A DNA stretch of 64,000 nucleotides, taken from the NCBI GenBank assembly GCA_037974665.1, contig CM075764.1, positions 116,188,325-116,252,324 of the forward strand, in the 5' to 3' direction. Positions within the stretch are counted from its first letter, which is position 1. The number at the start of each line of letters is the position of its first letter. A model generated the notes under the pieces. That model searched no databases. It saw only the letters and a program-made list of their open reading frames with translations, and was not told the origin of the DNA. Shown piece by piece: positions 50,771 through 63,500 of this stretch. Both the position numbers and the translations under genes were made by a program. The stretch is from Ehretia macrophylla. Taxonomy: Eukaryota > Streptophyta > Magnoliopsida > Boraginales > Ehretiaceae.

Positions 50771-51003
50771 TAGCGTGAGGGCACGCTTTCCTAGGTCTAG
50801 GGCACGCACTATGAGGTAGAGCACGAACTACGAGACGAATGCACATTTTTCAAGTAAATGCACGCAACCCTAAATGAATGTACGTAATTCAATGCAAGAT
50901 ACACAAAACGAATCACAATTGTTAAACCTAGGTCAAGGCATGCAAATCTAGGTTAGGGTACACAAAAAGAGAGATTGCACGCAAATTGGGGTCGGGCCTC
51001 ACA
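50771..51003 (-). repeat. Degenerate ~20-bp GCACG repeats at the LTR start (copy F)
   Basis: About ten units, closely matching those of copy C. Confidence 0.68.
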
Positions 51004-51656
51004 CACAGGGTACGGTTGGAAAGCGCTCTAAGAGCTCTACAACGGGGGCACCTAGCATGCTCGACTGCCCCTGTTTTCAAGGCCCAAAATCGGACGTTTT
51101 CATCAATTTCGGGACACTTTTCTTCTTTTGGGCTATTTTTTCGTCCCAGATCGTACGTCGAGAGCCACGAAAAGGATGACAACCTAATCCATCACATTCT
51201 TATTACCAAATCCAATGGAACCTTAGGCAAGACAACTTCACTTCACGTAGAGGCTGGGCCTGCAAACCGAGGGCGTGGGGCTTGTGACCAGGTATCTGTT
51301 ACTTCGGTACCCATAACTTTTGATCCGTAAGGAGTTACGCGATGCACAGTATACCGTTGGAAAGCACTCTGAGAGCTCTACGAATAGGGGAACCTTGCAT
51401 GCTCGGCTGCGCCTATTTTTGTAGCACAAAATTGAACGTTTTCATCAATTTCAGGACACTTTTCTTCCTTTCCTCTGTTTTTCTGTCCTGTATCGTACGT
51501 CGTGAGCTGCGAAAAGGATGACAATCTAATCCATCACATTTCTATTACCGAATCCCATGGCACCTTGGGCAAGACAACTTCACTTCATATAGAGGCTGTT
51601 CCCGCAAACCGAGGGCGTGTGGCTTGTGACCAGGTATCCATCGCTCAGGTGCCCAT

Positions 51657-53360
51657 AACTTTTGATCCATCAGGAGTTACGCAGCGCACAGCATACCGTT
51701 GGAAAGCTCTTTGAGTGCTCCACAACGGGGGCACCTAGCGTGCTCGGCTGCGTCTGTTTTTGGAGCCTAAAATCTATCATTTTCATAAGTTTTGTTACAC
51801 TTTTCTTCTTTTGCCATGTTTTTTCGTTCCGGATCGTATGTCGTGAGCCACGAAAAGGACAATAACCTAATCCGTCACATTTCTATTACCGAATCCCACG
51901 GTACATTGGGCAAACAACTTCACTTCTGTAGAGGCTGGGCTCGCAAATCGAGGGCGTGGGGCTTGTGACCAGGTTTCTGTCACTCAGGTGCCCATAACTT
52001 TTGATATGTAAGGAGTTACGCGGCGCACATTATATTGTTGGAAAGCTCTCCGAGAGCCCTACGACTGGGGCACCTAGCATGCTCAGCTGCCCCTGTTTTC
52101 AAGGCCCGAAATCGAACGATTTCATTAGTTTTGGGAAACTTTTCTTCTTTTACGTTGTTTTTTCATCCCGGATCGTACGTCATGAGCCGCGAAAAGGATG
52201 ACAACCTAATCCATCACATTTTTGTTACCGAATCCCATGGCACCTTGGGCAAAACAACTTCACTTCACGTAGAGGTTGGGCCCGTAAATCGAGGGCGTGG
52301 GGCTTGTGACCAGGTATCCGTCGCTCCAGTGCCCATAACTTTTGATCCACAAGGTGTTACGCGGTGTACAGTATACCGTTGGAAAGCTCTTTGAGAGTTC
52401 TACGAATAGGGGAACCTAGCATGCTCGGCTACGCCTATTTTTGTAGTGCAAAATTGAACATTTTCATCAGTTTCGGGACACTTTTCTTCTTTTCCGCTAT
52501 TTTTCCGTCCGAGATCGTACGTCGTGAGCAGCGAAAAGGACGACAACCTAATCCAACACATTTCTATTACTAAATCCCACGGCACCTTGGGCAAGGCAAT
52601 TTCACTTGACGTAGAGGCTGGGTCCGCAAATCGAGGGCATAGGGCTTGTGACCAGGTATTCGTCGCTCCGGTGCCCATAACTTTTGATACTTAAGGAGTT
52701 ACGCAGCGCACAGCATACCGTTAGAAAGCACTTTGAGAGCTCTACGACGTGGGCACCTAGCATGCTCGGCTGTGTCTATTTTCAAGGCCCAAAATCGAAC
52801 ATTTTCATTAGTTTTGGGATACTTTTCTTCTTTTACGCTGTTTTTCCGTCACGGATCGTTTGCCATGAGCGGCGAAAAGGAAGACAACCTAATCCATCAC
52901 ATTTTTATTACTGAATCCCATGGCACGTTTGGCAAGACAACTTCACTTCACGTAGAGGCTGGGCCGGCAAATCGAGGGCGTCGGACTTGTGACCAGGTAT
53001 CCATCGCTCCGGTGCCCATAACTTTTGATCCGCAAGGTGTTACGTGGCGCACATCATACCGTTGGAAAGCTCTCTACCAGCTCTACGACGGGGGAACCTA
53101 GCATGCTCGGCTGCGCCTATTTTTGTAGCGCAAAATCGAACGTTTTCATCAGTTTTAGGACATTTTTCTTCTTTCCCTCTGTTTTTCCGTCCTGGATCGT
53201 ACGTCGTGAGCCGCGAAAAGGACGACAGCCTAATCTATTACTTTTATGTTACCAAATCCCACGGTACCTTGGGCAAGACAGCTTCACTTCACGTAGAGGC
53301 TGGGCCTGCAAACCGAGGACGTGTGGCTTATGACCAGGTATCCATCGCTCAGGTGCCTGT
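51657..53360. repeat. Higher-order repeat unit M1-M5, 1,704 bp
   Basis: M1 51657 (TTTTGTTACAC), M2 51996, M3 52337 (CGAATAGGGGAACC), M4 52679 (GTGGGCACC with CGTTTGCCATGAG), M5 53020 (CGACGGGGGAACC). An M2-M3 pair (51004-51656) precedes it. Confidence 0.83.
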
Positions 53361-55064
53361 AACTTTTGATCCATAAGGAGTTACACGGCACACAGTATAC
53401 CGTTGGAAAGCTCTCTGAGTGCTCTACAATGGGGGCACCTAGCGTGCTCGGCTGCGTCTATTTTTGGAGCCCAAAATCAAACACTTTCATAAGTTAGGTT
53501 ACATTTTTCTTCATTTGCCCTGTTTTTTCGTTCCGGATCGTATGTCGTGAGCCGCAAAAAGGACAACAACCTAATCCGTCACATTTCTATCACCGAATCC
53601 CATGGCACATTGGGCAAGACAACTACACTTCTGTAGAGGCTAGGCCCGCAAATCGAGAGCGTGGGGCTTGTGACCAGGTATTCGTCGCTCCGGTGCCCAT
53701 AACTTTTGATACGTAAGGAGTTACGCGGCGCACAGCATACCGTTGGAAAGCTCTCTGAGAGCTCTACGACGTGGGCACCTAGCATGAACGGCTGCCCCTG
53801 TTTACAAGGCCCGAAATCGAACGTTTTCATCAGTTTTGGGACACTTTTCTTCTTTTACCCTGTTTTTTTGTCCCGGACCGTACGTCGTGAGCGGCGAAAA
53901 GGATGACAACCTAATCCATCACATTTTTATTACCAAATCCCATGGCACCTTGGGCAAGACAACTTCACTTCACGTAGAGGCTGGGCCAGCAAATCGAGGG
54001 CGTGAGAGTTGTGACCAGGTATCCGTCGCTCCGGTGCCAATAACTTTTGATCCGCAAGGTGTTACGCGGTCCACAGTATACCGTTGGAAAGCACTCTGAG
54101 AGCTCTACGAATGGGGGAACCTAGCATGCTCTGCTGCGCTAGTTTTCGTTGCGCAAAATCGATCATTTGCATCAATTTTGGGACGCTTTTCATCTTTTTC
54201 GCTGTTTTTCCGTCACAGATCGTGCGTCGTGAGCTGCGAAAAGGACGACAACCTAATCAATCACATTTGTATTACCCAATCCCACGGCACCTTGGGCAAG
54301 ACAACTTCACATGACGTAGAGGCTGGGCACGCAAATCGAGGGCGTGGGGCCTATGACCAGGTATCCGTCGCTCCGGTGCCCATAACTTTTGATACGTAAG
54401 GAGTTACGTGACGCACAGCATACCGTTGGAAAGCTCTTTGATAGCTCTACGACGTGGGCACCTAGCATGCTTGGCTGCGTCTATTTTCAAGTCCCAAAAT
54501 TGAATGTTTTCATCAGTTTCGGGACACTTTTCTTCTTTTACGCTGTTTTTTCGTCCCGGATCGTTTGTCATGAGCCGCGAAAAGGACGACAACCTAATCC
54601 ATCACATTTTTATTTCCAAATCCCACGGCACCTTGGGCAAGTCAACTTCACTTCACGTAGAGGATGGGCCCGCAAATCGAGGGCGTGAGACATGTGACCA
54701 GGTATCTGTCGCTCCGGTGCCCATAACTTTTGATCCGCAAGGTGTTACGCAGTGCAAAGCATACCGTTGGAAAGCTCTCTAAGAGCTCTACGACGGGGGA
54801 ACCTAGAATGCTCGTCTACGCCTATTTTCGTAGCACAAAATCGAACGTTTTCATCAGTTTCGGGACACTTTTCTTCTTTTTCTCTATTTTTTCATCCCGG
54901 ATCGTACGTCGTGAGCTGCGAAAAGGACGATAACCTAATCCATCACATTTTATTACCGAATCCCACGGTACCTTGGGCAAGACAACTTCATTTCACGTAG
55001 AGGCTGGGCCCGCAAATCGAGGCCGTGTGGCTTGTGACCAGGTATCCGTCGCTCAGGTGCCCAT
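53361..55064. repeat. Higher-order repeat unit M1-M5, 1,704 bp
   Basis: M1 53361 (AGGTTACATT variant), M2 53701, M3 54042 (CGAATGGGGGAACC), M4 54384 (CGTTTGTCATGAG), M5 54725 (CGACGGGGGAACC). Confidence 0.83.
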
Positions 55065-57111
55065 AACTTTTGATCCATAAGGAGTTACGTGGCGTACAGC
55101 ATACTGTTGGAATGCTCTCTGAGTGCTCTACAACTGGGGCACCTAGCATGCTCTACTGCGTCTATTTTTAGAGCCCAAAATCGAACATTTTCATAAGTTT
55201 TGTTACACTTTTCTTCTTTTGTGCTGTTTTTTCTTCCCGGATCGCACGTCGTGTGCCGCGAAAAGGACAACAACCTAATCCATCACATTTCTATTACCGA
55301 ATCCCACGGCACCTTGGGCAAGACAACTTCACTTGACGTAGAGGCTGGGCACGCAAATCGAGGGCATGGGGCTTGTAACCAGCTATTTGTCGCTCCGGTG
55401 CCTATAACTTTTGATATGTAAGGAGTTACGCGGTGCACAGTATACCGTTGGAAAGCTCTCTGAGAGCTCTACGACAGGGGAACCTAGTATGCTCGGTTGC
55501 CCCTGTTTTCAAGGCCCGAAATCGAACGTTTTCATCAGTTTTGGAACACTTTTCTTCTTTTATGCTATTTTTTCGTCTCGGATCGTACGTCGTGAGCCGC
55601 GAAAAGGACAACAACCTAATCCATCACATTTCTATTAGCAAATCCCATGGCACCTTGGGCAAGACAACTTCACTTGACGTAGAGGCTGGGCCCGCAAATC
55701 GAGGGCGTGGGGCTTGTGACCAGGTATCCGTCGCTCCGGTGCCCATAACTTTTGATATGTATGGAGTTACGCAGCGCACAGCATACCGTTGGAAAGCGCT
55801 CTTAGAGCTCTACGACAGGGGAACCTAGCATGCTTGGTTGCCCCTATTTTCAAGGCCTGAAATCGAACATTTTCATTATTTTTGGGACACTTTTCTTCTT
55901 TTACGCTGTTTTTCCGTCCCGGATCGTACGTCGTGTGCCGCAAAATGGATCACAACCTAATCCATCACATTTTTATTATCGAATCCCATGGCACCTTGGG
56001 TAAGATAACTTCACTTCACGTAGAGGCTGGGCCCGTAAATCGAGGGCGTGGGGCTTGTAACCAGGTATCTGTCGCTCCGGTGCCTATAACTTTTGATCCG
56101 CAAGGTGTTACGCGTCGCACAACATACAGTTGGAAAGCTCTTTGAGAGCTCTACGAATTGGGGAACCTAGCATGCTCATCTGCGCCTGTTTTTGCGGTAC
56201 AAAATCGAAGTTTATGAACATTTTTGGGACACTTTTCTTCTTTTCCGCTGTTTTTCCATCCCAGATCGTACGTCGTGAGCCCCGAAAAAGACGACAACCT
56301 AATCCATCACATTTCTATTACCGAAGCCCACGATACCTTGGGCAAGACAACTTAACTTGACATAGAGGCTGGGCTCGCAAATCTAGGATGTGGGGCTTCT
56401 GACCAGGTATCCGTCGCTCCAGTGCCCATAACTTTTGATACGTAAGGAGTTACGCGGCACACAATATACCGTTGGAAAGCTCTTTGTGAGCTCTACGACG
56501 TGGGCACCTGCCATGCTCGGCTACATCTATTTTCAAGGCCCGAAATTGAACGTTTTCATCAGTTTTGGGATAATTTTCTACTTTTATGCTTTTTTTTTCC
56601 GTCATGGATCGTTTGTCATGAGCCACGAAAAGGATGACAACCTAATCTATCACATTTTTATTACCGAATCCCACGGTACCTTGGGCAAGTCAACTTTACT
56701 TCATGTAGAGGTTTGGCCCGCAAATCGAGGGTGTGGGACTTGTGACCAGGTATCAATTCCTCCGGTGCCCATAACTTTTCATCCGCAAGGTGTTACGCGG
56801 CGCACAGCATACAGTTGGAAAGCTCTCTAAGAGCTCTACGACGGGGGACCTAACATGCTCGGCTGTGCCTATTTTCGTTGTGCAAAATCGAACGTTTTCA
56901 TCAGTTTTGGGACACTTTTCTTCTTTTACGCTATTTTTTTGTCCCGGATCGTACGTCGTGAGCCGCGAAAAGGACAACAACCTAATCCATCACATTTCTG
57001 TTACCGAATCCCACGACACATTGGGCAAGGCAACTTCACTTCTGTAGAGGCTAGGCCTGCAAATCGAGAGCGTGGGGCTTGTGACCAAGTATCCGTCGCT
57101 CCGGTACCCAT
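55065..57111. repeat. Six-monomer variant of the higher-order unit (M2 duplicated), 2,047 bp
   Basis: M1 55065, M2 55406, a second M2-like 55747 (GACAGGGGAACC with GCCCCTATTTTCAAGGCC), M3 56088 (CGAATTGGGGAACC), M4 56430 (CGTTTGTCATGAG), M5 56773. One extra monomer is what unequal exchange would leave. Confidence 0.75.
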
Positions 57112-58135
57112 AACTTTTGATCCGTAAGGAGTTATTCGGCGCACAACATACATTTGGAAAGTTCTCTGAGAGCTCTACAATCGAGGTAGCAATCCTTGTC
57201 CGCTGTGCGTATTTTCGGAGACCAAAATCGAACATTTTCATCAGTTTCAGGACACTTTTATTCTTTTCCGCTGTTTTTCAGTCTCGGATCGTACGTCGAG
57301 AGCAGCGAAAAGGAGAACAACCTAATCCATCACATTTCTATTACCGAATCCCACGGTACCTTGGGCAAGACAACTTCACTTGACGTAGAGGCTGGGCCCG
57401 CAAATCGAGGACGTGGGGGCTTGTGACCAGGTATCTGTCGCTCCGGTGCCCATAACTTTTGATTTGAAAGGTGTTACGTGGCACACAGTATACCGTTGTT
57501 AAGCTCTCTAAGAGCTCTACGAATGGGGGAACCTAGCATGCTCGGCTGCGCTTGTTTTCGTAGCGCAAATTCAAACGTTTTCATCAGTTTCGGGACACTT
57601 CCTTCTTTTCCCCTGTTTTTCCGTCCTGGATCGTACGTCGTGAGTCGCGAAAAGGACGACAACCTAATCCATCTCATTTCTATTAGCGAATCACACGGTA
57701 CCTTGGGCAAGACAACTTCACTTCACGTTGAGGCTAGGCCCACAAACCGACGGCGTGTGGCTTGTGACCAGGTATCCGTCGCTCAGGTGCCCATAACTTT
57801 TGATCCATAAGGAGTTACGTGGCGTACAGTATACCGTTGGAAAGCTCTCTGAGTGCTCTACAACGGGGGCATCTATCATGCTCTGCTGCGTCTGTTTTTG
57901 CATTTCAAAATTGAACATTTTCATAAGTTTTGTTACAATTTTCTTCTTTTGCGTTGTTTTTTCATCCCGGATCATACGTCGTGAGTCGCGAAAAGGACAA
58001 CAACCTAATCCATCATATTTCTATTTCAGAATCCCACGGCACCTTGGGCAAGACAACTTCACTTGACTTAGAGGCTGGGCCTGCAAATCGAGGGCGTGGG
58101 GCTTGTGACCAGGTATCCGTCGCTCCGGTGCCCAT

Positions 58136-60509
58136 AACTTTTGATACGTAAGGAGTTACGCGGCGCACAACATACCATTGAAATGCTCTCTAAGAGCTAT
58201 ACGATGTGGGCACCCAGCATGTTCTGCTGCCCCTGCTTTCAATGCCCGAAATCGAACGTTTTCATCAGTTTTGGGACACTTTTCTTGTTTTACGCTATTT
58301 TTTCATCCCGGATCGTACGTCGTGAGCCGCGAAAAGGACAACAACCTTATCCATCGCATTTCTATTACCGAATCCCACGACACCTTGGGCAAGACAACTT
58401 CAATTGACGTAGAGGCAGGGCCCGCAAATCGAGGGCGTGGGGCTTGTGACCTGGTATCCGTCGCTCTGGTGCCCATAACTTTTGACACGTAAGGAGTTAC
58501 ACGGCGCACAGCATACCGTTGGAAAGATCTCTGAGAGCTCTACGACAGGGGCACTTAGCATGCTTGGATGCCCCTGTTTTCAAGGCCCAAAATTGAATGT
58601 TTTCATCAGTTTTGGTACATTTTTCTTCTTTTCTGCTATTTTTTCATCTTGGATCATACGTCGTGACCGCGAAAAGGATGACAACCTAATCCATCACATT
58701 TCTATTACCGAGTCCCACGACACTTTGGGCAAGAAAACTTCACTTCATGTAGAGGATGGGCTCGCAAATCGAGGGCGTGGGGCTTATAACAAGGTATCTG
58801 TTGCTCCGGTGCCCATAATTTTTGACATATAAGGAGTTACGCGGCGTACAGCATACCGTTGGAAAGATCTCTGAGAGCTCTACGACAGGGGCACCTAGAA
58901 TTCTCACATGTCCCTATTTTCAATGCCCGAAATTGAACGTTTTCATCAGTTTTGGGACACTTTTCTTCTTTTATGCTGTTTTTTCGTCCTGGATCGTACG
59001 TCGTGAGCCGCGAAAAGGATGACAACCTAATCCATCCCATTTTTATTACCAAATCCCATGGCACCTTGGGCAAGACAACTTCAATTGACGTAGAGCCTGG
59101 GCCTGCAAATCGAGGGCGTGGGGCTTGTGACCAGGTATCCATCGCTCCGGTGCCCTTAACTTTTGATTCGTAAGGAGTTACGTGGCGCAAAGTATACCGT
59201 TGGAAAGCTCTCTGGGAGCTCTACGACAGGGGCCCCTAGCATGCTCGGCTGCCCCTATTTTCAAGGCCCGAAATTGAACCTTTTCATCAGTTTTGGAACA
59301 CTTTTCTTCTTTTACGCTATTTTTTTATCCCGGATCGTACGTCGTGAGCCGTGAAAAGGATGACAATCTAATCCATCACATTTTTATTACCGAATCCCAT
59401 GGCATCTTGGGCAAGACAACTTCACTTGACGTAGAGGCAGGGCTCGCAAATCGAGGGCGTGGGCCTTGTGACCAGGTATCCGTCACTCCGGTGCCCATAA
59501 CTTTTGATACGTAAGGAGTTACGCGGCGTACAGCATACCGTTGGAAAGATCTCTGAGAGCTCTACGAGAGGGGTACTTAGCATGCTCGGCTGTCCCTGTT
59601 TTCAAGGCCCGAAATTGAACGTTTTCATCAGTTTTGGGACACTTTTCTTCTTTTATGCTGTTTTTTCGTCCTGGATCGTACCTCGTGAGCCGCGAAAAGG
59701 ATGACAACCTAATCCATCACATTTTTATTACCAAATCCCATGGAACCTTGGGCAAGACAAATTCACTTGACGTAGAGCTTGGGCCTGCAAATCGAGGGCG
59801 TGGGGCTTGTGACCAGGTATCCGTCGCTCCGGTGCCCATAAGTTTTGATACGTAAGGAGTTACGCAGCACAAAGCATACCGTTGGAAAGCTCTCTAAGAG
59901 CTCTACGATGCGGGCCCCTAGCATGCTCGGCTGCCCCTGTTTTCAAGGCCCGAAATTGAACGTTTTCATTAGTTTTGGGATATTTTTCTTCTTTTGCGCT
60001 GTTTTTTCATCCCGGATCGTACGTCGGAAGCCGCGAAAAGGATGACAATCCAATCCATCACATTTTTATTACCGAATCCCACGGCACCTTGGGCAAGACA
60101 ACTTTACTTCACGTAGAGGTTGGGCCTGCAAATCGAGGGCGTGGGGCTTGTGACCAGGTATCCGTCGCTCCGGTGCCCATAACTTTTGATACGTAAGGAG
60201 TTACGCGGCGTTGGAAAGCTCTCTGAGAGCTCTACGACGGGGGCACCTAACATGCTCGGCTGCCCCTGTTTTCAAGTCCCGAAATTGAACCTTTTCATCA
60301 GTTTTGGAACACTTTTCTTCTTTTACGCTGTTTTTTCATCCCGGATCGTACGTCGTGAGCCGCGAAAATGATGACAACCTAATCCATCACATTTTTATTA
60401 CCGAATCCCATGGCACCTTGGGCAAGACAACTTCACTTCACGTAGAGGCTGGGCCCGTAAATCGAGGGTGTAGGGCTTGTGACCAGGTATCCGTCGCTCC
60501 GGTGCCCAT
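58136..60509. repeat. Run of seven M2-type monomers
   Basis: Steps are 341, 340, 341, 341, 341, 341 and 329 bp. Six of the seven variable segments read close to TGCCCCTGTTTTCAAGGCCC, and five share GGCACCTAGCATGCTCGG or a one-base variant. The last monomer lost about 12 bp just before GTTGGAAAGC. Monomers outside this run are far less alike. Confidence 0.78.
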
Positions 60510-63500
60510 AACTTTTTATACGTAAGGAGTTACGCAGCGCACATCATACCGTTGGAAAGCTGTTTGAGAGCTCTACGAAGTGGGCACCTAGCTCGCTTGG
60601 CTGCATCTATTTTCAAGGCCTGATATCGAACGCTGTCATCAGTTTCGGAATACTTTTCTTCTTTTCCGCTGTTTTTCCGTCCCGGATCGTTTGTCATGAG
60701 CCGCGAAAAGGACGACAACCTAATCCATCCAATTTTTATTACCGAATCCCACGATACCTTGGGCAACACAACTTCACTTCTTGTAGAGGCCAAGCCCGCA
60801 AATCGAGGGCATGGGACTAGTGACCAGGTATCCGTCACTCCGGTGCCCATAACTTCTGATCCCTAAGGTGTTACGCGCCGCGCAGCATACCATTGGAAAG
60901 CTCTCTAAGAGCTCTACGACAGGGGAACCTAGCATGCTGGGCTGCTCCAATTTTTGTAGAGCAAACTTTAACGTTTTCATCAGTTTCATGACACTTTTCT
61001 TCTTTTTCGCTGTTTTTCCATCTGGATCGTACGTCGTGAGCCGCGAAAAGGATGACTACCTAATCCATCACATTTTTAATTACCGAATACCATGGCACCT
61101 TGGGCAAGACAACTTCACTTCACGTAGAGGCTGGGCCCGCAAATCGAATGCGTGGGACATGTAACAAGGTATTCGTCGCTCTGGTGCCCATAACTTTTGA
61201 TATGTAAGGAGTTACGCGGCGCACAGCATACCGTTGGAAAGCTCTCTGAGAGCTCTACGACGGGGGTAACTAGCATGCTCGACTGCCCCTGTTTTCAAGC
61301 CCTTAAATCGAACATTTTCATTAGTTTTGGAACACTTTTCTTCTTTTACACTGTTTTTTCATCCCGGATCGTACGTCGTGAGCCGCGAAAAGGGCGACAA
61401 CCTAATCCATCACATTTTTAATTACCGAATACCATGGCACCTTGGGCAAGACAACTTTACTTGATGTAGAGGCTGGGCCCGCAAATCGAGGGCGTGGGGC
61501 TTGTGACCAAGTATCCGTCGCTCCGATGCCCATAACTTTTGATACGTAAGGAGTTACGCAGCGCACAGCATACCGTTGGAAAGCTCTTTGAGAGCTTTAC
61601 GATGTGGGCACCTAGCATGCTCGGCTAGGCCTATTTTCAATGCCCGAAATCGAAAGTTTTCATCAGTTTCAGGATACTTTTCTTCTTTTACGCTATTTTT
61701 CTGTCCCAGATCATTTGTAATGAGCCACGACAAGGACGACAACCTAATCCATCACATTTTTATTACTGAATCCTATGGCACCTTGGGTAAGACAACTTCA
61801 TTTCACGTAGATGCTGGGCCCAGAAACCGTGGGCATGTGGCTTGTGACCAGGTATCCGTCGCTCCGGTGCCCATAACTTTTGATCTGTAAGGAGTTACGC
61901 GTCGTACAACATACCTTTTGAAAGTTATGTGTTTGCTCTACAATGGTGGCAGCAATCCTTGTCGGCTGCACCTATTTTCGGAGCCCAAAATCAAAAGTTT
62001 TGATCAGTTTTGGGACACTTTTCTTCTTTTGCGCTGTTTTTTCATCCCGGATCGTAGGTCGTGAGCCGCGAAAAGGACGACATCCTAATCCATCACATTT
62101 CTATTACCGAATCCCACAACACCTTGGGCAAGACAAATTCACTTCACATAGAGGCTGAGCCCGCAAACCGAGGGCGTGGGGCTTCAGACCGGGTATCCGT
62201 CGCTCAGGTGCCCATAACTTTTGATTCATAAGGAGTTGCACGGCGCACAGCATACCGTTGGAAAGCTCTTTGAGAGCTCTACGACGTGGGTACCACGCAC
62301 ACTCAGCAGTGCCTATTTTCAAGGCCCGAAATCGAACATTTTTATCAGTTTCGGGGCACTTTTCTTCTATTACACTATTTTTTTGTCCCCGATCGTTTGA
62401 CATGAGCCGCGAAAAGGACGACAACCTAATCCATCACATTTCTATTACCAAACCCCACTGCCCCTTACGCAAGACAACTTCACTTCACGTAGAGGCTGGG
62501 CCCGCAAACCGAGGACATGGGGCTTGTGACCAGGTATCCGTCACTCCGATGCCCATAATTTTTGATCCGCAAGAGTTACGCGGCGCACAGCATACCATTG
62601 GAAAGCACTTCGAGAGCTCTACGATGGGTGTAGGAAGCCTGCTTGACTGCGCCTATTTTCGGATCCCAAAATTGAAGGTTTTCTTCAGTTTTCAGACACT
62701 TTTCTTCTTTCTCGCTAATTTTTCATTTCGGATCGTACGTTATGAGCCACGAAAAGGACAACAACCTAGTCCATCACATTTCTATTACCGTATCCCATGG
62801 CACATTGGGCAAAACAACTACACTTCTGTAGAGGGTGGGTCCGCAAATCGAGGGCGTGGGGCTTATGACCAGGTATCCGTCGCTCCGGTGTCCATAACTT
62901 TTGATACGTAAAGAGTTACGTAGCGCACAGCATACCGTTAGAAAGCTCTCTGAGAGCTCTATGACGGGGGCACCTAGCATGCTGGCTACCCCAGTTTTCA
63001 AGGCCAGAAATCAAACGTTTTCATCAGTTTTGAGACATTTTTCATCTTTTACGCTGTTTCTCCATCCCGGATCGTACGTTGTGAGCCGCGAAAAGGATGA
63101 CAACCTAATCCATCACATTTTTATTACCGAATCCCATGGCACCTTGGGGAAGACAACTTCACTTCATGTAGAGGATGGGCCCGCAAATTGAGGGCGTAGG
63201 GCTTGTGACTAGGTATCCGTCGCTACGGGGACCATAACTTTTGATCTGTATGGAGTTACGAGGTGCACAATATACCGTTGGAAAGCTCTCCGAGAGCTCT
63301 AGGATGGGGGAAGCATGCTTGGACGGCTGTGCCTATTTTTGGGCCCCAAAATCGAACGTTTTTATCAGTTTCGGGACACTTTTCTTCTTTTTCGCTGTTT
63401 TTTCGCCTCGGATCGTGCGTCGTGAGCCGCGAAAAGGATGACAACCTAGTCCATCACATTTCTATTACAGAATCCCAAGGTACCATGGGCAAGAAAACTT

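Larger units (their letters stand above)
47416..51003 (-). mobile_element. Gypsy-family solo LTR F, 3,588 bp
   Basis: The plus strand begins TGTCATGCCCC at 47416 and ends GTCGGGCCTCACA at 51003, within satellite on both sides. The target duplication is CATAG (47411-47415) against CACAG (51004-51008), four of five. The insertion point in the monomer is the same as that of LTR B. No coding region is attached. Confidence 0.93.

Noticed and set aside
62258-62911. A 217-codon plus-strand frame, the longest in the satellite
   Set aside because: It spans two monomers only because small indels bring two chance frames into phase. It has the same repeated segments and no domain.
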